DNA from: Pholis gunnellus
Taxonomy: Eukaryota; Chordata; Actinopteri; Perciformes; Pholidae
Length of the DNA: 64,000 nt
Assembly: GCA_910591455.2 (NCBI GenBank)
Contig: OU342819.1
Location: 20,744,621-20,808,620, forward strand
Reading direction: 5' to 3'
The notes below the pieces were generated by a model. The model was not told the origin of the DNA. It was given only the letters and a program-made list of their open reading frames with translations, and did not search any database. Within the stretch, counting starts at the first letter, position 1. Every line of letters begins with the position of its first letter. Both the position numbers and the translations under genes were made by a program. Positions 52,427 through 64,000 of the stretch are shown piece after piece.

Positions 52427-52814
52427 CTGCAGAGACACAGACGGAAGTGGTGACTCACTGTGGATTCAGCAATTCTTATTTAAAGTTCACGTTTCATTTA
52501 TTGTTTGCAGCTTTCATGGAGCAATGAATGTAAACATGAGGAATAGAATGAATGTGAACAATGCAGTCATGATTCATTATTATATCAAACTTTTAATCTA
52601 TAAAGTGTGGACATATTTGTTTCGCTGCCATAGCTTCTCAACCGTGCAAAATGCAGTTATGAAACGTTACTGGTGTAGAGTGGAGATCAAAATGAAGATG
52701 AGTTAAAAGATGAGTGTGGTTTATAAACATTGTAAACATGAGTTTATGGTCTCAATCTCTAGTTTCAAGTCTTCTTCAACACAGCATGATGTTCATTTAG
52801 TACATGATGGTCCA

Positions 52815-53160
52815 TTTAGAGTCAAGCAGACCATAAAGCAGGGGATGCTTTAGGGGCGGGCCTTACTGTGATTGACAGGTTGCTACCACAGTGTTGTCCG
52901 GTCTTGTTTTCGTCTTACAGCTTTTACCCTTTACCAGTGTGTCTTTACTTCATGAAACTTGATAAGTTGCCTTCTTCAGCCTCTGGTTGTACTTAGCTCC
53001 GCCCTCTCGTGTCCCTTCTGGTTGCAAAAAACTAAGACGGTGACGGACATTTTGCCGAACACGAGGCTTCAAAACTGTAATCAACAAACAAATGGGTGAC
53101 ATCACTGCGACTACGTCAACTTTATATATCCCGTCTATGAGCTAGATACCATCCTAATCA
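52815..53160 (+). repeat. Teleost interspersed repeat
   Basis: Contains TAAAGCAGGGGATGCTTTAGGG, GGGTGACATCACTGCGACTACG and TTATATATCCCGTCTATGAG, a motif order known to me from abundant fish repeats. Within the 10.6 kb intron of the upstream ENPP gene. Confidence 0.5.
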
Positions 53161-53689
53161 AACAACATAGTCTTAACTGAAGGTCCATGCATTTCAGATG
53201 GCAAGTTGACTACACATGGACTGTTCAGTTCACTTTAACTGGTCTTGTGAAACCTTGTCCCGGTGGACTCTCTGGGCAGATTTGGCCTTCACAGTCGGAA
53301 AAAAAAAGTTCAAATATTACCACAACTTCATGGTTGAACTACTACCAGATTCTGACTGAACTGACAGCTCCCTTCAGTGCAAAACACTGCGACTATGTCC
53401 AGTTCAGTCGTGTCATTGGGCACACACGGTACGAGCAGACACCACTAACATAGCAAGGAGGGAGGTAAGGTGCGACAGTAGTAAAAGCGCTCTCTTTCAG
53501 GGGCATCGACGTTCATCATTCCTCGGGAAAAAGGATAGCGACGCGTCTTCGTGTGCCACAGGTTCCCACTGTGTTTCCACATTTATTCTGCAGAAGCACA
53601 GTCAAATTCTACTTTTGAGCTACTCTGCCCTCAGGCTACAACTAACCGCTGCTTTTCTGTTTTGAAGTGAGCAAGACTTTCGCCTGCTG

Positions 53690-53790
53690 ATTCATAAATA
53701 ATTGAATTTCTCAGGTAAAACATCCAAAGATGGGAAAGAAGCAGGCTAGTCCGATCTTTATGCTAAGCTAGGCCAACTGGCTTTAGCTTC
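53690..53790 (+). repeat. TTTATGCTAAGCTA-family repeat fragment, copy 2
   Basis: GATCTTTATGCTAAGCTAGG and the following CCAACTGGCTTTAGCT match copies 1 and 3. Confidence 0.55.
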
Positions 53791-54935
53791 ACATCCTACA
53801 GACAGACGTAAGAGTAGCAGGCCTATCAATCGTCTCATCCCACCAAAAGAAAAATATGATTTCTTTCCACATGGAACACATGTTTTGTGTTGGTTTTCTT
53901 CTTGATATGTGTTCGCGATTGAACTTATCTTCAGTAACCGAATCCAGCTGAGAAAGCTGAGAAAGACAAGATCCAACGAGACGGATCACGTTCCAGCAAA
54001 GGCAAGAACCAACACGATCGTGACACGTCAGTAAATCTTGACAAGGCCTCAGCGTAATAAATAAACTTTGTCATGTTTAGTCTTTTTTATATGCACCACT
54101 GTGACGGAAACAGACGTAATAAATGATTGTAACTGTTCTGGTCCAACGCTTCTCAAACCTCAAATGATGACGTATCAAGTCAAATGACAAGGTGAGGGTT
54201 CATGACTGACTGTTCAGTTCACACAGTAGTTAGAACAAGAGGCCGTGGCCTTTAGTGAGCAATAAGCAGTCACAAGATCAGCAGGCTCAGGCCAAAGGTC
54301 AACGTGTGTAATGGTCCTGATATCAGAACAGTTCTTAGGGAAACTTTTGTCTTTACCTGCTGTAAAATATTCCATTTGGATCTTTTATGACAAAAAAACA
54401 ATGAAGCTGGAAACATGTTGCACATGTGGTGCTTTTGGTCTGCACAGATCATAAGACTACAGAAAACAGGCTTTATTGTTATTACGCTGCATGATTGGTC
54501 TGGACTTGATCACAAATTGCCTCCATACTTCTGAAGAAACCTCAATAAACCTTTTAACTCTGACCATCTGCAGCAGCCGTGCTGAGCGGCTCTATAGAGT
54601 AGATATTGATTTGGTGATTAACAAAAGGAGGAATTTCCCCAGTTCTGAGAAGCACTTTATCCGTGTGGTGGATTTATTTGTGTATCGGCTCTTTGAAGTA
54701 AAGCTCCTCACATCAGGAGCCTCAAACAAAGTCTCCAAAATACGAAGGAACTGCATTAAGTTGTAGACTTTAAGGTAAACCTCCTGGCAGAGAGTACGGT
54801 TCAACACATTCGCACTGGCAGGAAGACACGACACTTGTTTAGGATGTTAAAAATAAAACTCTTGTGTGCAGCACAAACTCCCCCGTCTCTCTCCGGGGCT
54901 GCAGACCTGATTGGAGAGTAATCAGCGACATACGG

Positions 54936-54970
54936 GACCCACCTGGACCCACCTGGACCCACCTGGGCCC
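54936..54970. repeat. GACCCACCTG decamer repeated three and a half times
   Basis: Perfect 10-bp tandem units in the intron of the upstream ENPP gene. Confidence 0.9.
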
Positions 54971-55639
54971 CGTGTGCACAAAGCCAGAGAGGCAGCAATC
55001 TCCTCACCACACACCTCTGTGTGTTGTGTCTTTCTGCTTCTTTTCTTTTATTATTACAGCACAACACCCATGCAGCACATTTGAACTCATCCACTCCATC
55101 CACTACTGACTTTACAGATTCCTCACAGCTATTTATTTGCCTCGTTTTGATTATTTTTAGGCAACTTAATCATTTTATTGTTATGGATACCCATGTGTCT
55201 CCCGCTTTTGTCCAGTGTAAGAGCTGGTCATTGACACTGTGAAGCATTATCATTATCTTATCTTATCCAATATGCACTCATTTGCATAAATTCCATAAAT
55301 CTGATCATTGGATAAAGTCAGGTTCAAAATTATTGTTTCATTTTGTTGACATATAAGAGCCAAAGGTTTTTACAGAGGGAATTTATATCTCTTTGTAAAA
55401 AAATCTATTTCCTCCATGTTTTTAGTATTAAATGTTTTATAAATGAGTGTGTGAGTGCTGTGTGAACCTTCAGCACATAGAGAGGAGTGAACGTGTAACG
55501 TTTGGTGTGTGTAAGAGCTGCTGAAGTGGAGATTTATCATCAGAGTCTGAGAACAAACTCATTGAGAGAAAACGTCCTTTAAAGAGACGTTTAGTTCATT
55601 ACAGACATTTAGAGACTCTACAGGTAAAAATAAAATAAT

Positions 55640-55850
55640 AAATAATACCATGACATTTCACCAGCTGATTACTGACATTAAGAAAATTATTTTTGTGTTA
55701 CAAGTTTTATTTAAATGTCAAGTTTAAATATTTAAATGAGGCATTATCGAACGGTAACGTTGGTGAATTTAGGAGAAATCTACAGATGCAAACAGACAAA
55801 GTAGTAAAATAAAAACACCTAAATGTGTATTTTGGGTGTTTATTATTTTC
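55640..55850 (+). repeat. Dispersed repeat, AAATGAGGCATT family, copy 2
   Basis: Second copy of the element at 48050-48350. It includes ACATCTAC/AAATCTACAGATGCAAAC and the following AAAGTAGTAAAATAAAAACA. Confidence 0.8.
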
Positions 55851-57164
55851 CACTAGTATGAAAGAAGACATATTAGTGAATGGAAATAACAAAGTATTTA
55901 AGCCTTGGTGGTGTCTCGCCTTAAAAACAAGTTGTGAACTTTACGGTTACGCCCAGAGACCGTAAATGTTGCATCGAGGAGGAAGAAGAAGGAGCAGGAA
56001 GTCTCAAAACAGCTTCTGGAAACACCCACACAGACATGTAGATTTCTAATGTCTATAGTTATATAATATATATGCTCCACTGACAGAAACTCGCTCATCA
56101 AGTTCCACTTAGACCAGATCGATCACGTCTATTTATATTCTTTCCCCCATCAGCATCAATGTAATGTTGTGGTGTTGAGTTTCAATTTCAATTGAATTGT
56201 GTCGTAGACAGAACAGTAAAAGGCTTCATCTCATAAATAATACAAACAGGGAACATGCACGTAAAAGCCTTTGCTTCCAATTACTGCTTTTATGTCAAAG
56301 CACCAATAATAGCTAATGCGGAACACTGGGAGTGTTCCCTCACGGTGATGGAGGATCCCACAAGACCTTTAGGTTGACTATGATCAGCAGCTGCTCTTAC
56401 CTCCCGCACAACGCACAAACACAACATGACTTCAACGGAAACACGAAATCTGCACTTTGAAAGCTGAAGAAAAAGAGCTAAAAAAGAAATCAACTAATAG
56501 AATGCAATGCAGTCAAAGAAGGTAGCTGTAGAATGCATGAATACAGTAAATATGTCTGCACTTTCCAGAGACAAGACATTGGTTTTTGTTTGTTGTTTTG
56601 AAAGTGGGGGATTTTAAGCTTTTTGTCCTCTTTATCCCACAGACAGCAGCTCAATGAGCTCAGCGATGGAGAAACGACCTCTGATGCTGCTGAAAGCACT
56701 CGGCCGCCCACGCTGACGACTTCACCCTGATGGTTTGCAGGGTGACAAAGCAGATCTTGAGATGACGAGGTGGCGTGAGAGCAAACGGGGACAGAACGTT
56801 CCGAAAACAACTGGGCCGAAACCAGATAACTCCGACTTCAGTGGGGCGTTTCATGGAGGAGAAGGAAAAAGAATGAACGCTGCTCTATTCAGACTCTTTG
56901 TACGTCAGACCTGCATCCTCACAGACTTTGAGCTGCTTTAACTCCATAACAAAATAAGCTTCGTGTTCTGTCTCGACACACCTCGGCTGAGATGGTTAGC
57001 GTGATAGCGATTGCTAATTGGCACTAAACACAAAGTACAGCTGAGGCCGACGGGAATGTCGTTGTTTTTGCAGGACAACTGGAAAGACAAGAATTTATCA
57101 AACTAAAACCATCTTTCACGCAGGAAACCGCTGTTCCAGCCCCGTGTGAAGCAAGTAGTCCCCG

Positions 57165-57215
57165 TGGATTTATTTGTCACTTAACGTCTGTACTTCAGTA
57201 ACACTGCTCCTCGAG
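57165..57215 (+). repeat. Short copy of the TTTGTCACTTAACGT dispersed repeat
   Basis: TTATTTGTCACTTAACGTCT followed by GTACTTCAGTAACACTGCTCC parallels 28330-28365. Confidence 0.55.
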
Positions 57216-59689
57216 TGATCGCTTCAGTTTGAGCTGCAGTGTTTGTGTGTCTGCGTCCAGCTGCAGATACAAGAAACAAAAGGTCACAACGTCGTCCTTT
57301 TACACCCACGAGCCGTCTGGAACGCTTCTGTTCAGTGAAACATCTGTGGCTTGTTTGAGTCTCACCGCTCAACAGTGATTCATGAAGAGCTATTTGAAGA
57401 AGAAAAATTACTTTTCTTATTGTTTTTATGTCATAAAACGTTTTTGAAGCTCACAAGTGGATGACTCAAATCGAGTAAAACCACAAAAAGAAACACGATG
57501 AGGGAACTAAACACAAATATAAACTCTGGGGCTGAAAGAGTCGAATACTGCACTTCCTCAAATGCTCAGAGTTTTGTCTTTTGTGGTTAAAGTTGCAAAT
57601 AAAATATGTATTTAAAGTTCAAACCATAACTTTCTAAACGTTCAGCATTATGTTTCTCCTCCTTGACTGGTGGAAGACCTCGCTCTTTGGAAAAACATCA
57701 TCATCTTCTTCTTCCATTATTGTTCTTTGACTTCTTGGAAAGTCGTTTTCTGCAGAGCTCGTTACACCACAGCGGCCTGACAGCCGCGCTGTGAGAGCAA
57801 GCTGGCAGGAAATCAGCCGCTTGATCATCACGACCCTCAAAGTGGATTCTTACAGCTTCCTCGGAGCCTCCCTGCAGACTTCCTGGCAACACATTCACTT
57901 CCAAATTAAAGTGGCTTCCAGTTCCGAGGAACGCTGCAGGAAACGCTTGTTTGACACGTTCATTGTCGAGAGCAGGATTGTTGTTGTCGTGATTGTTGAG
58001 GGAGAGTTTAGCAATTCAGCACATTTAGGGACGAATGTGAGTTTTCCTCTGAAAAAGGACGAAGACGTCAAACAGCCCGATTTAAACGTGACCTCTGCTC
58101 TGCAGTGACTTCTCTCTCTCACTTCCTGCAGCTGCAGCCTTCAGAGTTCCTTATGTGAGGTGATGAAGGAGGAGCCAGGATCCCGAAGGCTCTTGACACA
58201 AACCTTTCTGTCAGCTTTCATCTTTAGAAGTACTTCAAGTCAGAAATATCACTGGAACCACATACAGTGTGTGTTTTATTATTTGCTAATCTGTCTACAA
58301 TCGTCCTACGATGTAACAAGCGCAGCACTTACAGATGTGAGGTGCTTGTGCTTCACGTTACTGTAAATGTTGTATTTATTGCTGCACTGCATTGATCTGA
58401 CGGCTTTAGTTGTTTTTTCAGATTAGGATTTTAAACATGTGACGATCTTATGAAGTAAAATACAAAGTCAAAGATTAAACTCTCCATCAGTATATAAAAC
58501 AATGAAGAAAAAGCTCCACTTTGACCAACTACGTGCAGTAAAATGTGACTTAGACTTTAATGCTGCAGTAACAATAACCACAGGGGTCCATTCTTCTGCT
58601 TCATGAATCCTTTTACTTGTTCAACTTTATGTATATTTTACTAATAAACTAATATTACAGGACTTTAACTTGTAGTGTGGTATTAGTACCACATCTTCCA
58701 CCACCACACATGAAAACCATACTGTACAAAGAAACTGAGCTTCATTCATTCATTCATTGCTTCACAGTCTCTTTATGAACTGCCCTGCTGCAGTTTGTCA
58801 GCGATCCAATTTCTGCAGTTTAAAACTGAATTGAGGCGACTGCTCTGAACTCTGACATTAAACCTGTTTAACCTCCAATGCCCTCAAGTGGCAGTGAAGT
58901 GATACGTCTACAGACGAAGCCGCTTTTAATGGTAAAACACACGCTATCTATTGCTCCATCAGTTAATGCAACTGACACCAACTCATCACTTAACAAGAAA
59001 AATGACTGTATGGCAGCATTATGCAAAGCTCCGTTGAATCACCTCCAACCTGTGTGATTTATGGAGAAATGTCAACATCCAGTTTAGTTTACTCTGACCC
59101 CCCGTGGTGTCGGAGACGGACACGATCCTGCTGCTGGGGTCTGAAGCAGCATTCCAACTGTCATCTTCGGTGAAGTTCTAACACCTTCTGTGTCACGTCG
59201 TAGGAACTCTCAACCAACGCTTTCCCAGAAGCGAACAGGTCACAAATAAAACGCGTGCATTATGAGGAGTTTCGCCGACGTTAGTTCCAACTAGGCTCCA
59301 ACGGAAAGATCAATTGCTTCTGTAATTGTTGTCTTCCTCACACTAACGGCGTCGATTGTGCGTAAGCTTGTTAGATGTGTTTCCGATCGCATGGCCATCA
59401 CATTTCGCCGCACGGTTGCCAAGTTTGCATTCATGGCCTGAGGACTGGGAGTGTTTGTATTCCAGATAGAAAATAGAAGTGAGTCATGTTTGAAGCCCTG
59501 TGTTTACGGGAGACATGCCGCAGCCTGCTGACGTTTTGGGGAGGAGATTCCCTGTGAGGAGATTCCCTTCAGACCCGTACCCATGACAACAGGAGAAGAG
59601 GAAACTCCTGTGAACAATGCGAGCCGTCTGCTGGACTCCATGTTTTGGAAACTGCTGGTTGTCCCAGATACGATGCTGTGACTTCCAGG

Positions 59690-60225
59690 TACAAGAACAA
59701 AAAACTTAAAAGTTTGTGCTGAAAATGCAAGAAATGTTTATTTGGCAACTGTTGTGAAGGACTAGTTTGACATGTTGGGAACAAAGCTTATATAAAGCGT
59801 CAACACCAATGTGTTCGTGTGTTAACTGGAGACGGAGTGAGGAGGCGACTGGAAGCAGCGTAAAACCGCTAGCCTGTCTTAAGTAAACAGTTATTGTAAT
59901 TTCCCATAAAACCACATTTGTCCAACAAACAAGATCATTTGATTAATACTAAGTTAATTAGCGAGCTCAAGAGCTACTGGGAGCCATATTGTTTTTTAAC
60001 TTTGGAAAGAGCAACGCTAAATGTTGCCCCCTGCTTCCAGTCTTTATGCTAAGCTAGGCTTATTTAATAAACAAGCTGCATCATGTTTATTAAATCTGTA
60101 CACAAACTAACACACAACATATTTGTGTGGTTTTTAAAGGAAAAGACATGCTGTTAACCATTTACTTTGGACTTTCCACTGCTTCCAGTCTTTATGCTAA
60201 GCTAGGCTAATCGCTCTCGGCTCCA
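59690..60225 (+). repeat. TTTATGCTAAGCTA-family repeat, copy 3 with duplicated end
   Basis: The signature CTTCCAGTCTTTATGCTAAG occurs twice (60030 and 60184), 155 bases apart, suggesting a duplicated terminal segment. The 5' part (GGACTAGTTTGACATGTTGG) fits the same fish family. Confidence 0.65.
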
Positions 60226-63049
60226 GACATGAGGGCGTTATTGACCTTTTAGTCAAGTGTCAAGCAAAGTCTTCTCAACTAGAGAAGAATGTCCAAGAGA
60301 AGAAGGAAGTTACATATTTGTTTCGACAGCATTTAAATCATTATTTTGTTTCGATGTGAAGCAGGTCAGAACTATGCAGGGAAACAGTCATTTAAATGCT
60401 GTAATCAAGGCTTTCTGTTTTCCACCAAACCAGTTTTAACCCAGACGTCTGGACAGCTTTTCACCTGCAAATTACCAAAACCATGCTCACCGCGAAATGA
60501 CCCGCCAGCCGACAATGACTTGTAATATCAGAGGACATTCTATCCACAAATTGCAGTTGAAAAACCTGTCGTGATGCGTTTAATTGTACAGGACTGCGTC
60601 TGTCGTTTTCTACTTCTGATGTCAGTCACTTCACTGTGGAATCTGAGAACGCGCCGCGCCAGCTCTGACTTCTGCGGTGTCTAGACGAGAGCTTAGTGCA
60701 GATCATCTCTACTGCCAACACGTCACAAATCATATGTGTATATATCAGACCGCAAAGCGAGGTCGGGGGATTCTTTACTTCAGTGTTATTTAGTAGCTCA
60801 CTCACTGGTCCTCTCAGGGTTTCTTTCATTTTCTGCACTTTTCGTTTCTCTTTCAGTCGAGGGTCATCGGGGCTTTGGGGACTTTTCTCACATAACCCAG
60901 GACTCTCCAAAACAAAAATAGATTTTGGGATTCAGGCCCAGATTTCCCCTGCTTATTCCAAGGTTCTGTGGTTTCCACTTTGCCAAAATTGAAGCTCTAT
61001 AAATCTGACTGGCTTGACCTGCGGGCAGACTGAAGTATGGGATGCCCAGGTAGAAACACACACCGCACGAAAGGGGTTACTGTATTTAAGACTCCTCTTG
61101 TGTTAGCAACACCTCAGAATGAAGCTGGAGAGGATGTGGGAAGGCAGAGCCTGAAATCCTCCAGAGCTCCAGACTCCAACAGTACTGCACACTTCATATT
61201 CAAAGGGAGTGTGTGTTTGGGCTTCTCCTCAGCATGAAGTGACTGATAATCATACACACGCAAAAAAAGACTGCAGAGAAACACGTATTAATAAGGCTTT
61301 TTAAGGGCCTGTACGGAATCCTTAATGTCAATTCACCAGTAAGACCTCCTCTTTATGTATGAATGAGAAAATACCTGATGCATGTTCTCTGCAAAGTCAA
61401 TTTCACGGCCACTCAAAGGTTTCCCTGAACTGTTTCCAGAATAAACCCAGACGGACTCGATGCGTTCCACTTTCTCTTTATGGCGAGGTACAAACATGAC
61501 CATGTTTGAGCTGAGTGTTACGAGGCGTTCACAGAGGAGTTATTCTCAGCCCAAAATAGGGAAACTTCTGTGCACAAATATAGCTGGAGAAAGGGAGTTT
61601 CAAAACCATCAGTGAATGCATCCAGCATGTGGCTCCATCCCATAACTCTGAATCATGCATCAAACAAATGAGTCAAAGACATTTTGGGAATGTTTTACAA
61701 AGAAAAATGTTTCCAGAGAATCCAGTGCTAAGCACGCTGGTGAACAGCGTCATAATTCAACTTGACGTTTATTTTTTAGGTCTTAGTTTCAACAGATTAT
61801 TTGTGATTCACCGCAAGAATTTACTACAACTGATCCTCAGGTGACACATCTATACCTGCTGACTCACTGTAGCCGGCGATACGATTTTACAATAACCAAC
61901 ATGCCGCCAACAGAAACATGACTCGACTAAAACTGACGTCCACGTGTTTATCGGCGCGCAGTCGCTCAGTCAGAAACACTCACACGACACGTGGGACTGA
62001 GAAAAGTCCCACGAATCATATAGACATGAGGTGTCGAAATAACCTTCAACTCCAGCTGGTCTTTATAAAAAAAAACTAAAATGTCAAGAAAACAAACCAA
62101 CGAGCTGATTTAAAAACACAGTGCACCTTCTGACAAAGTCCTCATCGCACAATTTCCCCAAATGATGGCGCTCCTCAGCTTCCAGTCGTAGCCTCACAAC
62201 GATCTTTAAAGAAGAACAGTGGCGTCGTCTCTAAACACAGGAAATCTACTGAAACACAGCAAACCGCTGAGTCGAATCATTTGAAAATGACATAACATGA
62301 TGAATTTCCAGTTCAACTGGGAAAACCCACGTTTCATCAGAGGTCAGGGTTTAACAGCGGCCGAGGTCAGTGGTGGAAGAAGCTCTCCGGTCCTTTGGTT
62401 TAAGGGATTCTGGGGAGTTTGTGTGACTGATGGGGACCAGAGCTTTTTAAATGTGTCCAGTGCTGAAGGAGAATTCACTCAGTTTGTTATTATAAGTGAC
62501 AACATTATGGAAAGAACCCGGAAGATAAACACTATTTTTTCTTTACATTTGAACTTGACCCTGTGTGTCTGTTCTTGTGTCTCAGTCACAGAAGGAGAAT
62601 CTTATTCTCGTCCACATTGTCGAATATCTTTAAAAAAAAGTCTTTACAATAAAGCTCCGCTCTCTGACCTCCAACACAACAAACTAGGATTTGATGACGT
62701 GAGCGGATTTGTGCCACATAGAAAATAAAGATTTGACGCCCACTCGTGTTTCCACCGCTGTCTTCCAGCAACACGTCAGCAGAAGCTCTTTCCATAATGA
62801 TCAGTCAATTAATTGACATTTGGCTCGTTTCCTGTTTCATATTTTTGTCTGTAAAATCTTGATTTGTAAAGTGAGTCGCTGCAGCTTTCATATGATGAAG
62901 CACCTTTTGTTTTGTACTTGGTTACAGTACTTGAGTGAAAGTAAAGGGTAACTTAAAGGAGTGACAGAGAGGAGACTGTGTCTATTCTAACGGCTGCAGT
63001 GACCGCTATGGGGCAGCGGCGCCCCCTGCTGGACAGCGTCTGAACTCAC

Positions 63050-63203
63050 ATTGCAGGCCTCAGAGTTGTCCTGTCTGTGCGCCAGAAGGAAGGAAAAGAC
63101 CTGCAGCTCTCCGTCACACTCCTCCACCGTCTGGTTCAGCTCCTGGCAGCTCGTCACCACCGTGTAGAAGTGGCTGGGGACGGGGGGGCCGTCGGCCGAG
63201 AGC
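63050..63203 (-). CDS. enpp1/enpp3-like: Penultimate coding exon of the upstream ENPP1/ENPP3-type gene
   Basis: Encodes VPSHFYTVVTSCQELNQTVE and then ECDGELQVFSFLLAHRQDNS EACN, homologous to exon 24 of the complete gene (IPTHFFAVLTSC, LPHRPDNTESC). Acceptor GTCCAG, donor GTGAGT, phase 2 to 0; it joins in frame to 52426. Nothing homologous to earlier exons was seen between here and 64000, so the preceding exon must lie outside the window. Confidence 0.92.
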
Positions 63204-63874
63204 CTGGACGGAGGAAAGAGGTCGGACACGTTAACTCCAGCTTTTTAATTTGTTCGATTGATTATAGAGAGAAATGTAGATTTATCCACTAATTGTTTTA
63301 GAACGATGATGATAGCCTGTTAGCCTGTTAGCTCAGCTGCTAATCTGCACCCAGAGTCCCAACAAATAAGATTAATAAGAGCCGAGATACGTTTTTCAAT
63401 AGTAATAATAATAACAGTGACAATAATAATAAAAGAAAACAATACTTTGTTCATGCGATCTTCAGAAGCTGTTTAATGAAACTACAAACAAGTAGAAGAA
63501 GCTACAGCAGTGTATCGCCGCCACGTAAAGTATGTGCAATAACAACGAGATTTAGTTTTAACAATATCGTTTTTTAAATTTTAACAAGATAGATTTCTTG
63601 GTGTTATGTAATATATTTGTTGTTATTACTAGATTTGTAATTATTCTGTTTTAACATTAAAGACAACATGTGATATATCTACACGTCTATGTTCTATAAC
63701 GTTCTCGCTGTAACATGAACAGTTTGTTACATCGTCGTGTAACTCATATGGTATCAGTTATGAGTGTGATGAGAAACAGAGAACAAATCATCCTTTTTAA
63801 CCATAAGCTAGATTTCATCATTGCACTTTCTACTCATTTGTTGTGACTTGTTGTTTTTAGTGTCTTTGTTTGGT

Positions 63875-63895
63875 CCCCCCCCCCCCCCCCCCCCC
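63875..63895. repeat. Poly-C run, 21 bases
   Basis: Homopolymer in an intron of the upstream ENPP gene; its length may be unreliable for sequencing reasons. Confidence 0.9.
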
Positions 63896-64000
63896 ATGGT
63901 TCTGTTCTCTTTTGTTCCTCACGCTGCACCACAATTGCTCTCCAGGGAACAAGAAAGTTTGATTGAATTTAATTGAATCCATCTGAGTGGAACTTGTGAA

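Noticed and set aside
62297..62728. 143-codon plus-strand open frame
   Set aside because: Lies in an intron of the upstream ENPP gene; no domain or homology recognised.

Overview
This is a stretch of vertebrate, almost certainly teleost fish, nuclear DNA. The genes are split into many short exons with canonical GT/AG junctions. The proteins they encode are vertebrate families (ENPP ecto-nucleotidases and a TNF-receptor-type decoy). The non-coding DNA is full of short interspersed repeats, CA/TG microsatellites and minisatellites of kinds common in percomorph fish genomes. No bacterial, plasmid or viral gene was found. The species cannot be read from the sequence.

All recognised genes lie on the minus strand, so they are read from high to low coordinates. 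(1) Two exons at 63050-63203 and 52256-52426 are the last two coding exons of an ENPP1/ENPP3-type ecto-nucleotide pyrophosphatase/phosphodiesterase whose other exons lie beyond the right edge. The two exons are separated by a 10.6 kb intron filled with repeats. (2) A second, complete ENPP1/ENPP3-type gene runs from its start codon at 46324 to its stop at 19217. I could join 25 exons in phase into 866 codons: a short cytoplasmic tail, one membrane span, two somatomedin-B domains, the phosphodiesterase domain with all zinc ligands and the catalytic threonine, and the nuclease-like domain. (3) A compact three-coding-exon gene at 9263-6314 encodes a 306-residue soluble TNF-receptor-like decoy of the DcR3/osteoprotegerin type, with no membrane span or death domain. 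A likely non-coding first exon and TATA-like promoter lie near 9.7-9.8 kb.

The two ENPP genes would make membrane ectoenzymes that hydrolyse extracellular nucleotides such as ATP, giving AMP and pyrophosphate. The decoy receptor would act separately, binding TNF-family ligands outside the cell. ENPP2 and TNFRSF11B are also neighbours in human 8q24, so an ENPP gene next to an OPG/DcR3-type receptor may be an old linkage that survived whole-genome duplication. This may be the most interesting large-scale feature of the window.

The most unusual local structure is at the membrane-span exon of the complete ENPP gene (45344-45431). On the coding strand its 3' splice site is preceded directly by a (UG)n run, and its 5' splice site is followed within 10 bases by a (CA)n run. 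These two arms are complementary and could loop the exon out. About 0-6 kb, 10-19 kb and 46.4-52 kb are intergenic and hold mainly decayed transposable elements, a 325 bp MITE with 24-base terminal inverted repeats, a 39-bp coding-frame-length minisatellite, and a G-rich minisatellite at 49 kb.
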